Shown here one piece after another: positions 54,938 to 63,091 of a stretch of 64,000 nt of DNA (position 1 is its first letter; every line of letters begins with the position of its first letter). Both the position numbers and the translations under genes were made by a program. The notes beneath the pieces are model-generated. The model was not told the origin of the DNA. It ran no database searches and was given only the letters and a program-made list of their open reading frames with translations. The stretch comes from Inhella proteolytica (GTDB lineage Bacteria; Pseudomonadota; Gammaproteobacteria; Burkholderiales; Burkholderiaceae_C), in assembly GCF_016093275.1 (NCBI RefSeq), contig NZ_JAEDAK010000008.1, positions 1 to 64,000 on the forward strand, read 5' to 3'.

Positions 54938-54998
54938 GGCACCCATGCGGCGGTAGCCGTCTGGCCACCGCCGCACAGGCCGCACCGCAGCGGGGCCC

Positions 54999-57900
54999 TC
55001 AGCGCTGGTCGAGCTTGCGCTGCTCGAACAGGTAGTCCACCGGCTTGGGCACATTCACCGGGCCGCTGAAGCCGTACTGCGGCGACTGCGGGAACTTGCG
55101 CGCCACCATGAAGCGCACCGTCTCGAACACATTGGCCCCCGGCTTCCAGCTCGGCACCTCGCCCAGGGTCTGGAACAGGTGGAAGGCGAAGGGCGAATGA
55201 CCGTTCTCGCCCGAATCGGCCACCGGCGCATTGCCACCGGAGGACATCACCACCACCGTGCGTTCGCCCAACACCTCGTTCGGGTTCAGTGCCCCGGGGG
55301 CGGGCACGGCACGCAGGCGCTGGCCAGTCACCAAGCTGCCGGAGTAGCAGCTGTCGGACAGCAAGGCCACCTGGCGCGCTGACATGGCCCGCATCAGGCG
55401 CCCGATGTCGTTGTTCGACAGCCAGGTCTCCGGGCGCCGGGCGTCGCTGTCAGCCAGCTGCCAATAGCCCTGCTTGCCCCCCTCGGGCGCATTGATTTCG
55501 TCGCCATGGCCGGCGTAGTACACGAGCACCGAATCCTGCGGGCGCAGTTCCAGCGCCAGACGGTTCAGCGCGGCCACCACCTGGGTCTTGGTGGCATTGC
55601 GCAGCAGCACGGTCTCGTAGCCCAGTCGGCTTTCGACCAGGCTGGCCATGGCTTCGGCGTCACCCACCGCGCCCTCCAGCTGCGGGATGTTGCGGTCCTG
55701 ATAGTCGTTGACACCGATGACCAGCGCGATCTTGCGTTCGATCTGCGGCAAGGCGGCCGTCTTCACGGCGCGGCGCTGGCTGAAGGCGGGCGGCGGCGGC
55801 GCTGCCACGGCCTGGGCCACCGCCGGCGCAGCGGTGGAAGGTGCGGGCGCAGGTGCCGCGCCGGGCGCGGGGCTGGCCGGCGGCTTGATCGCTGACGGCG
55901 CCCCGGAAGCCTCGGCCTGCAGCTCCAGGCGCAGGGCCTCGGTGACGAGGCAATTGCCCGCCTCGGCCTCCTTGCGATTGGTGCAGGTCTGCAGATCGGC
56001 CAAGCCCGGATTGCTTTCCAGGCGGGTCAGCGCTTCCTCAAACAACTTGCGCTTGATGCGGTTGCGCTCGTCCAGCAGTTGCTGGATGGCGTCCATCGAC
56101 ATGCCGCCGAGGTCCACAGCTCCGAATCGCGCGCCCGCGGCGGCGATGCCGGCGCCTGCGGCCAGACCGCCGCCCATGCCCGCGCCACCACCGCTCCCGG
56201 AATTGCCGCCGGAGCCCCCGCTGCTGCCGCCCGAAGTGCCGCTTGGGCTTCCGCCGGAGGTACCACCCGAAGTGCCACCCACGCTACCGCCCGAGCCAGC
56301 GCCCGCGGCGCCGCCGGCCGGTGCACCCGCTCCGCCACCGCCACCCGCCGGCGGCAGGGGCGAACTCAGGTCCAGCACACCCAGCGGCGGCGGCGGGCCG
56401 CCCGCCGGGCCGGTGCCGCCGAGCGGCGGTACACCCGGCGGCGTGCCCGGGTCGGATCCGCCCGCGCCACCGCTGCCGCCACCGCCCACTGGCGTGACCG
56501 CCGGCGTCTGGGCCAGGATTTCCGGCGTCAGCGCATACACCACCAGGGCCGAGGCGTTGCCTGCGGCCTGCGCGAAGCTGTAGTTGGCGGCACTCAGACC
56601 GCTGCCGACGATAGCGAAACTGCCCTCCACCAAGGCCGGGGTGTTGGCGCCCCCCACCGCCGGCGCAGTGAACTGCAGGCTGCCGGTGGTGGCCGTGGCC
56701 AGGCTTTCCCCGGCCACAAAACCCGTCACGCTGCCGCTGAGTTGCCCCACCAACTGCCCGACCAGGCGCTGCGCGGGCGTGGCCACATAGGTCAGCGTGG
56801 CAGGGGTGACGACGCCGGTCAGCGCCGGCAGCGCCAGGGTGTAGTTGCCTGCATCGGCACCCCCGAGCGTCAACCCCGAGAGTTGCACCGGCTTGGCCTG
56901 CCCCACACCCGCCGCATTGCTGCCGCCAAACTGCGCCTGCAGCGTGCCCGCCAGGGCGACCTGGTCCCCCGCCACCGGGCTGATGCTGGGCGTGCCGCTC
57001 AGCGGGGCGCTGGCACTGCCGTCATAGACCTTGCTGCCGACCTGGACGCCCGCCAGGTTCAGCACCCGCGGCGTGATGTCCGCGCTCAGACTGCCGCTCA
57101 GCGTGAAGCTGTAGTTGGCGGCATCGGCGCCACCGAAGCTGAGCCCTGAGACCGTCACCGGCTTGGCCGTACCCACCTGCTTGTTGTTGAAGCGCGCATC
57201 GAGGGCGCTGGCCAGGCTGACCTGATCACCCGCCAGGATGGACAGCACCGGCGTGCCTCCCAGCGTGGCGAGATCGCTGCCGTCGTACACCTTGCTTTGC
57301 GCCTGCAGGCCGCTCACCGTGGCCGGCCGCGGCGTGATGTCGGCTTTCAGCACGCCCGCCGCCACCGGCATGTAGTTGCCGGCATCCGCCCCCGTCAGCG
57401 CCAGGCCCTGCAGGGTGACGGTCTTGCCGATGCCGACGTGCTTGTCGACGAAGCTGGCCGTGAGGCTGGGCGCAACGCCCACGTCATCGCCCGCCAGGGC
57501 CTGGAAGGTCGGCGTGCCAGTCAATTGAGCAGTGACCGTGCCGTCATAGACCTTGCTGCCAGCCACCAAGCCGGCGATGTTCAGCGGGGCTGGCGTGATC
57601 GATGCCGTCAGCGCCGACTCCGGCTTGAGCACGTAATTGCCCGCATCGGCGCCGCTCAGATTCAGGCCCGTCAGCACCACCGGCTTGTTCGTGCCGACAT
57701 GACGGGTGTCGAAGCTGGCGCTGGGGCTGCCGCTGACGACGACGCTGTCGCCCGCCAGGGGCGCCGCGACGGCCGTGCCACTCAGCTGCGCGAGCGTGGT
57801 GCCGTCGTACACCTTGTTCAGTGCCGTGAGTCCGCTCAGCACCAGGGTCGCGGGGGTGATGTCACCGCTCAGCATCAGGCTGCCGGCAAAGCTGTAGTTG

Positions 57901-60900
57901 CCCGCGTCAGGTCCGCTCAGGCTCAGGCCGCTGACCTTCACGGGCTTGCCGGTGCCCACCTGCTTGGTGTCGTAGCTCGCCAGCGGCGTCCCGCTCAGGG
58001 TCACGGAATCGCCACCCAGCGCGGTGGGCACGGCCGTGCCGCCCAGCGTGGCCGTGGTGTTGCCGTCGTAGACCTTGGGCTCGACGATCAGCCCGCCGAC
58101 GGCCAACGGAGCGGGCGTGATATTGGCGCTCAGGCTGCCGCTGAAGTTCAGGACGTAGTTGCCACCGTCCGGCCCGCCGAAGCTCAGGCCGGACAGAGAG
58201 ACCGGCTTGGCCGTGCCCACATGGCGGTCGCTGAATTCGCCCGTCGGATTGGTCAGGCTGACGCTGTCACCCGGCAGCACGGTGAACGAGGCGCTACCGA
58301 CCAGACCGGCGACAGTGGTGCCGTCGTACACCTTGTCTTGCGCGCTGAGGCCCGAGACCAGCACCGCCAGAGGGGTGATGCTGGCCGTCAGGCCGCTCGC
58401 GCCGACGCTGTAGCCATAGATGGGACGACCGGACCCGTCCACCGCCGTGAAGGCATCGGACGAGGTCAAGTCCAGCGGTTTGTCCGTGCCGACGTGCTTG
58501 TCGCGGAACACGGCCGTGACGCCCGGCTTGAGCGTCAGGGTGTCGCCCGCAAGCCCCGAGGCCCCCAGGCCGGAGACCGAGGCGGCCGTGGTGCCGTCGT
58601 AGACCTTGTCCAGCGCCGTGCCGGTGATGGCGGCGTAGACCGGGCTGCTGAAATGGAAACCGTTGCCCTTGCCGGCGATGAAGGTGGTGTCATACCCCGT
58701 CGTGCCGTAGGCCTTGTAGTTGGGATTGAGTGCACCCGGATTGAACTGGTTCTGCCCCGGCGTAAACGTGGCGCTGTCCAGCGGGTGCTGGCCCACCAGA
58801 GTCCATTGGCTGATGTTGCCGCCGAACAGTCCGGAACCCGACTGGTTGTCGATGCGCGACGCGCCCACCGTGCCGTCCTGACCGATCAGCACCGCCGGCA
58901 CCGCGCTGCTGTAGGCGGTGATGAGGCTGGAGCTCTGGAACACCTGGGAATCGGCCTGCAGGCGCATCAGGCCGCCGCCGATCAGCCAGCTGTTGCTCAG
59001 ATTGAGGCTGGGGCCCTTGATGGAGAAGTCGCGCGGATTGGGCGCGAGGTCATCCTGATTGATCTGCGAGCCACTGATCTGGATCGCACCCTGCAGGGCC
59101 TCGATCGAGAGCAGGCCCGTCATGCTGGCATCGAGTGCCTGGTAGGGCGTACTGGCGGCCGCGCCGGTGATCTGCACGGCGGGCGCGCTGCTGGAGTCGG
59201 TGCTGCCCGAGACGCGCAGGCTGCCCACCTGATTGCTGATCAGCACCGTGCCACCGCTGGAGGCATCGATGAGCACCCCGATTGCACCGCTGCCCCGGCC
59301 GGTGCCCTGCACATCCAAGGTGCCGCTGGCCAGGTAGCCATCGTGGTTCACCTGCACCTGCGAACCATTGCGGATGTGCACCCCATGTGTCGAACCCTCG
59401 CCGCGCAGCACCGCGCTCTCTTCCGACAGGATGGACGTGCCGCCTTCCACCAGAATGCCCTTGCCCGTACTGGCTTTGCCATCGATGGTGAGGCGGCGCT
59501 GCGTCAGATCGCTGCTCGTGATCTCGACGCCGGACATGCCCGCGGTGTTGGTGGCACGCAGGCTCAAGTCACCTCCCAGGTTGAAGTCCACGCCGTTCAG
59601 GTGAATGCCCGGCTGGCTCGCGCTACCGGGCGCAGGGGCGCCGGAATAGCCCCCCAGGGTGACATTGCCACTCGTGCTGATGTTCAAACCAGAGGCCAGC
59701 ACGCTACCGGTACCGGAGCGTCCGGCCTGCACGTCGAGCGAGAGATTGGTTCCAAGCGCGCTGATGGTGCTGCCAGAAAAGCTGACATCGCCATCGGCGA
59801 TCAGCGTGAGCGTGAGCGTGCCGACGACGCTGAGCAGCGAGAGATTGCCCGACCAGCTGATGTTGCCGGCCTCGCTGCCCGCGCCACTGGTGGTCACGGT
59901 GACGTTCTGGCCGCCCGCCAAGGCGGACTCCAGCGTGGAAATGGCCACGAAGGAACCGCTGGCCGTGGGCGCCACCAGCACCGGTGCCGTACCGGTCACG
60001 CTGACATTGGTGTCCGAACCGACACCGATGCTGACGTTGTAGGGATCGATCAGCCAAGTGCCCGCCGCGCCGCGCGCGGCATCCACCCGCATCGACGCCG
60101 GCCGTGCATCGAGCCAACCACCCGAGGTCTCCACCAGACCTCCGGCGCCGCCTTGCACACCACCGCGTGCGGAGAAGTGTCCGTAGGCACGCGTCGCCTC
60201 GTCGCTCCACAGCACCACGGTGCCGCCCTGCCCCTGCTGCAGCGCATCGGCGCGCGCCGTGGCCTCGCTGCCGAAGAAAACCGCGCGGGCATTGGGCACC
60301 CGGACGTCCTTGCCCTGCAGGCCGCCGCCGACCAGGATCTCGCCGCCACCGGCCGCGCCCGAGGCATCGACCAGCGCCTGGCCGTCGACCACCACCTCGC
60401 GCCCCAGCAGCTGGATCTGCCCGCCTGCGCCCTGGGTGCCACGTGCGCTCACCTCGCCCAACTGGGTGAGGCGGCCACTGACTGCCTGCAGCAGCACCTC
60501 GCCGCCGCGGGCACCGTCGGCATGCACCTGGCCCTGCTGGCGCACGGCGGCCGCATGCACATCAATGCGGCCGTCTTCGGCCTGGAGAACGCCGCTGTTC
60601 AACACCTCGCCGGCTTCGGCCAGCAGGCGCACGCGCACATGGGGCGCGGCGGTGTCCACCAGCTCGATCTGCCGGCCCGCCGCCAGCACGGCCTGGCCCT
60701 GCGGTGCGGAGATTTGCCCTTCGTTGCGGACATCGGCGGCCAGCAGCACCACTTGGCCGCCCTGGGCGCCGTGCAGCTCGCCCTGGTTGACGATGTGGCC
60801 ACCGGGCAGGCTTGCATCCTGCTCGAAGCGCAGGCGGCCGCTCAGCCAGTCCTGGTCGGACAGGTTCAAAGTGGACGCGACCAGGCTGGCCACATCCACC

Positions 60901-61286
60901 CGCGCCTGGGCGCCGAACAGAATGCCATTGGGGTTCAGCAGCCAGACTTGGCCGTTGCTGGTCAGGCTGCCCAGGATCTGCGAGGGATCCTGCCCGACGA
61001 CGCGGTTGAGCACCTTGCTGGCCGCATTGGCCTGCTGGAAGTGCACGCCGTAGCCGGTGCCGATGCCGAACTGGTTCCAGTTCAGGATCGCATTCGGCGA
61101 ATTGGTCACCGTCATCTGCTGGCCCTGGGTGCTGACCTGGGCTTGGCCGCGCACCACCTGCAGCCCGCTGGGCAGCACCTGGCTGACAGCGGCCAGGGGC
61201 AGGCTGAGCAGGGCGCTGGCGGCCAGGGCCTGGACGAGCGGGCGCAGCAGGAAGGCGCGCGACTTGGAAGTGTTCGAAGTCTTCAT
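54999..61286 (-). CDS. Two-partner secretion exoprotein with C-terminal caspase domain (TpsA)
   Basis: A 2095-residue exported protein. A signal peptide (about 1-35) precedes the haemagglutinin-type TPS domain (about 36-180) with NSPNAILNWNQFGIGTGY, ASKVLNRVVGQDPSQILG and WLLNPNGILFG, which is recognised by TpsB. A beta-helix region follows to about 880, then about 680 residues with seven KVYDG repeats (MBG/YDG type, near 885-1560). Next are a Gly/Pro/Ser-rich hinge (about 1600-1720) and a helical segment with ERNRIKRKLFEEAL. The end (about 1852-2095) is a caspase/peptidase C14 domain: IALVIGVNDYQDR, His1927 in YYAGHGDE and Cys1980 in LLSDSCYSGS. The His-Cys pair is intact. An in-frame start at 61343 is rejected for lacking the signal peptide at its N-terminus. 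Confidence 0.92.
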   Translation of the reverse strand: MKTSNTSKSRAFLLRPLVQALAASALLSLPLAAVSQVLPSGLQVVRGQAQVSTQGQQMTVTNSPNAILNWNQFGIGTGYGVHFQQANAASKVLNRVVGQDPSQILGSLTSNGQVWLLNPNGILFGAQARVDVASLVASTLNLSDQDWLSGRLRFEQDASLPGGHIVNQGELHGAQGGQVVLLAADVRNEGQISAPQGQAVLAAGRQIELVDTAAPHVRVRLLAEAGEVLNSGVLQAEDGRIDVHAAAVRQQGQVHADGARGGEVLLQAVSGRLTQLGEVSARGTQGAGGQIQLLGREVVVDGQALVDASGAAGGGEILVGGGLQGKDVRVPNARAVFFGSEATARADALQQGQGGTVVLWSDEATRAYGHFSARGGVQGGAGGLVETSGGWLDARPASMRVDAARGAAGTWLIDPYNVSIGVGSDTNVSVTGTAPVLVAPTASGSFVAISTLESALAGGQNVTVTTSGAGSEAGNISWSGNLSLLSVVGTLTLTLIADGDVSFSGSTISALGTNLSLDVQAGRSGTGSVLASGLNISTSGNVTLGGYSGAPAPGSASQPGIHLNGVDFNLGGDLSLRATNTAGMSGVEITSSDLTQRRLTIDGKASTGKGILVEGGTSILSEESAVLRGEGSTHGVHIRNGSQVQVNHDGYLASGTLDVQGTGRGSGAIGVLIDASSGGTVLISNQVGSLRVSGSTDSSSAPAVQITGAAASTPYQALDASMTGLLSIEALQGAIQISGSQINQDDLAPNPRDFSIKGPSLNLSNSWLIGGGLMRLQADSQVFQSSSLITAYSSAVPAVLIGQDGTVGASRIDNQSGSGLFGGNISQWTLVGQHPLDSATFTPGQNQFNPGALNPNYKAYGTTGYDTTFIAGKGNGFHFSSPVYAAITGTALDKVYDGTTAASVSGLGASGLAGDTLTLKPGVTAVFRDKHVGTDKPLDLTSSDAFTAVDGSGRPIYGYSVGASGLTASITPLAVLVSGLSAQDKVYDGTTVAGLVGSASFTVLPGDSVSLTNPTGEFSDRHVGTAKPVSLSGLSFGGPDGGNYVLNFSGSLSANITPAPLAVGGLIVEPKVYDGNTTATLGGTAVPTALGGDSVTLSGTPLASYDTKQVGTGKPVKVSGLSLSGPDAGNYSFAGSLMLSGDITPATLVLSGLTALNKVYDGTTLAQLSGTAVAAPLAGDSVVVSGSPSASFDTRHVGTNKPVVLTGLNLSGADAGNYVLKPESALTASITPAPLNIAGLVAGSKVYDGTVTAQLTGTPTFQALAGDDVGVAPSLTASFVDKHVGIGKTVTLQGLALTGADAGNYMPVAAGVLKADITPRPATVSGLQAQSKVYDGSDLATLGGTPVLSILAGDQVSLASALDARFNNKQVGTAKPVTVSGLSFGGADAANYSFTLSGSLSADITPRVLNLAGVQVGSKVYDGSASAPLSGTPSISPVAGDQVALAGTLQAQFGGSNAAGVGQAKPVQLSGLTLGGADAGNYTLALPALTGVVTPATLTYVATPAQRLVGQLVGQLSGSVTGFVAGESLATATTGSLQFTAPAVGGANTPALVEGSFAIVGSGLSAANYSFAQAAGNASALVVYALTPEILAQTPAVTPVGGGGSGGAGGSDPGTPPGVPPLGGTGPAGGPPPPLGVLDLSSPLPPAGGGGGAGAPAGGAAGAGSGGSVGGTSGGTSGGSPSGTSGGSSGGSGGNSGSGGGAGMGGGLAAGAGIAAAGARFGAVDLGGMSMDAIQQLLDERNRIKRKLFEEALTRLESNPGLADLQTCTNRKEAEAGNCLVTEALRLELQAEASGAPSAIKPPASPAPGAAPAPAPSTAAPAVAQAVAAPPPPAFSQRRAVKTAALPQIERKIALVIGVNDYQDRNIPQLEGAVGDAEAMASLVESRLGYETVLLRNATKTQVVAALNRLALELRPQDSVLVYYAGHGDEINAPEGGKQGYWQLADSDARRPETWLSNNDIGRLMRAMSARQVALLSDSCYSGSLVTGQRLRAVPAPGALNPNEVLGERTVVVMSSGGNAPVADSGENGHSPFAFHLFQTLGEVPSWKPGANVFETVRFMVARKFPQSPQYGFSGPVNVPKPVDYLFEQRKLDQR
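56560..58625 (-). repeat. Tandem KVYDG (MBG/YDG) protein repeats within tpsA
   Basis: Seven coding repeats of about 86-91 residues (258-273 bases), each opening with KVYDG and containing a GDSVxL-like strand, a DxxHVGTxKPVxxxGL turn and a GxDAxNYxL segment. The KVYDG codons lie near 58600, 58325, 58065, 57805, 57540, 57285 and 57025. The nucleotide identity between copies is moderate and the repeats are diverged, so they are old. They probably form an extended stalk of stacked immunoglobulin-like modules. Confidence 0.85.
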
Positions 61287-61302
61287 CGTAATCTCCCCGG
61301 GC

Positions 61303-62913
61303 TCAGTCGAGCCCGTAGCTGGCAGACAGGTGCAGGCGCACATCGCCGCTTTCAGTCAGGGTGCCGGCGCGGCCGGCGCGGGCCAGGTCCACATGCAGGC
61401 GCCAGGGGCCTTCGCTGTAGCGCAGGCCCAGGCCGACGGCATGCAGGTCGCAGCTCGCCTGGCCCTGTCGGCATTCACCGCCGGTCTCGTTCCAGACCTT
61501 GCCCCAGTCGGCGAACAGCAGGCCGCGCAGTTGGGCGTCGGGCCGGCTGGCCAGGGCCCAGGGCGCCGGGCTCCATTCCACGCTGGCCAGCAGGCCGCGG
61601 TCGCCGGTGATCTCGCGTTCGCGGTAGCCGCGCACGGCATTCGCGCCCGCCAGGCCAAACTGCTCGCCCGGCACCAGGGCGTCACGCGTCCACTGCAGGC
61701 TCATTCGGGCCGTCAGCGAAGCCTGCTTGCCGCCGCCCTGCTGCAGGTGGCCGCCCAGGCGCAGCGCGGTGTAGCGGTAGCGCGCACCTTCACGCACGGC
61801 CTCGAAGTTCGCGGCCTTGGCGTAGCGCCCGCCCAGACCGAGGTTGTGCGAGAGCCCGACATTGGCGCCGAACATCACGCTGCGGCCGCCCTGGATGCTG
61901 TAGTCGAGCGTGAGCGGCTGCACAGTGACCGATTCCCCCGGCGCCCCGCAGGCGCCCTCGGGCAGGCCTTCGATGGTGCAGCGGTTGCGGTACTCGCGCT
62001 GATCGATGCCGGCGCGCAGGCGTTGGTCCCACTCGCCCTGGCGAAGCAGCAGCTGGGTCAGCTGGGCGCCCAGCACATTGCCGCGGCCGTTGAACTGCAG
62101 CGCGCCAGCGGCGGTGGGCGTGCTGCCGCCGTCCACGTTCGAGCGCACCGCATACAGATCGATGCGGCGCGCCGACTCGGGCAGCGGTGCCATGTAGTTG
62201 AGCGAGAGGATGGATACCCGGCTGGGTTCCTCCACCGAGGTCTGCCAGTTCACGCTGGCCTGATGACCCCGCCCGCCCACGTCGGCGTGGCGCAGGCCGG
62301 CGCTGATGCGGGTGCGGCCGGTCTGCTTGGTGCCGGTGTTGTCGAGCGCGAACTGCGGGCGCAGCACCGGGCCTTCGGTGACGATGACACGCGCGTCCAC
62401 GGCACCGATCTTCTGACCCGGCTCCAGCGTGACCGCGAGCTTGCGCGCCGGGTTCTGGTTCGCCAGCTCGACCTGGCGGTTGATCTCGGCGATGCGCGGC
62501 GTCTTGTCCTCCTGCAGGGAAGGCACGGCGCGGCGCACGGACTCGGCGCTGAACTGCTGCGTGCCGATGACGCTGATCAAGGCCAGCTTGCCCTCGAGCA
62601 CGCGCACCTCGGCGACACCATCCGGCCCCGGCTGGAACACGCTGACCAGCACCGCGCCGTAGCCCGCCTCGCGGTACAGCGCCTGCAGGGCCAGCGCGGC
62701 GGTGCGCAGCTCCTGGTTGCTGCGGGGGCCCAGATAGCGCGCCAGCACGGTCTGAAGGCGCGTGTTGTCGACCAAGCTGTTGCCGCTGATCTTGAAGGAT
62801 TGGATGGCGCTGCCTGGCGCCGGGGCCGCGGTCTGCGCAGCCACCCCGACGCTGGCCGCCAGCAGGGCACCGGCCAGCCAGCGGGAGGAGGGAGTCAAGC
62901 TCTTCTTGCCCAT
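61303..62913 (-). CDS. Two-partner secretion outer-membrane transporter (TpsB)
   Basis: A 536-residue Omp85-superfamily transporter of the ShlB/FhaC/HecB type. A signal peptide (residues 1-26, ending GVAAQ) precedes two POTRA domains (about 37-190: IQSFKISGNSLVDNTRLQ; LEGKLALISVIGTQQFSAES). The 16-strand barrel contains GRTRISAGLRHADVGGRG, the loop-6 VRGY motif (near 425) and LRGLLFADWGKVW, and ends with an aromatic/Leu-rich strand. It exports TpsA, whose gene starts 16 bases after its stop. A CRP-like palindrome (63034-63049) lies about 130 bases upstream. Confidence 0.95.
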   Translation of the reverse strand: MGKKSLTPSSRWLAGALLAASVGVAAQTAAPAPGSAIQSFKISGNSLVDNTRLQTVLARYLGPRSNQELRTAALALQALYREAGYGAVLVSVFQPGPDGVAEVRVLEGKLALISVIGTQQFSAESVRRAVPSLQEDKTPRIAEINRQVELANQNPARKLAVTLEPGQKIGAVDARVIVTEGPVLRPQFALDNTGTKQTGRTRISAGLRHADVGGRGHQASVNWQTSVEEPSRVSILSLNYMAPLPESARRIDLYAVRSNVDGGSTPTAAGALQFNGRGNVLGAQLTQLLLRQGEWDQRLRAGIDQREYRNRCTIEGLPEGACGAPGESVTVQPLTLDYSIQGGRSVMFGANVGLSHNLGLGGRYAKAANFEAVREGARYRYTALRLGGHLQQGGGKQASLTARMSLQWTRDALVPGEQFGLAGANAVRGYREREITGDRGLLASVEWSPAPWALASRPDAQLRGLLFADWGKVWNETGGECRQGQASCDLHAVGLGLRYSEGPWRLHVDLARAGRAGTLTESGDVRLHLSASYGLD

Positions 62914-63033
62914 GGTGTCTCGCTCTGAGTCGGGGCCGGATCCGCCGCGCGCTTCCTCTGCACGCGACGCTGGCGGGCCTCCCACGCCAGGCTCCGGGGG
63001 AGCTTAGCTTCCGGGGCCGGCGGCGAGTATGGC

Positions 63034-63049
63034 CGTGAGCAATTTCACA
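63034..63049 (-). promoter_or_regulatory. CRP-like palindrome upstream of tpsBA
   Basis: On the minus strand this reads TGTGA, six bases, then TCACG; it matches the CRP consensus TGTGA-N6-TCACA in nine of ten positions. It lies 121-136 bases upstream of the tpsB start. A possible -10 (CATACT, minus, 63031-63026) is close by, so a repressive or an activating role cannot be decided. Found by eye only. Confidence 0.4.
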
Positions 63050-63091
63050 CAAGGGCAAGCCCGGGGCCTTGCCCCGCAGCTCGGGGGGCGA

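Noticed and set aside
56560-58625. Regular repeats suggestive of CRISPR or satellite DNA
   Set aside because: The unit is about 260 bases, in frame and coding for KVYDG protein modules; there are no short identical repeats with unique spacers.
57297-61610. A 1437-codon open frame antisense to tpsA
   Set aside because: It is the shadow of a GC-rich, low-complexity coding strand: His/Gln/Arg-rich, with no domain. The minus-strand frame has clear TPS, repeat and caspase features.
63030-63055. Resemblance of the tpsB upstream sequence to the lac operator, as a vector artefact
   Set aside because: The match covers only GTGAG and AATTTCACACA fragments with the wrong spacing; the surroundings are native high-GC sequence.
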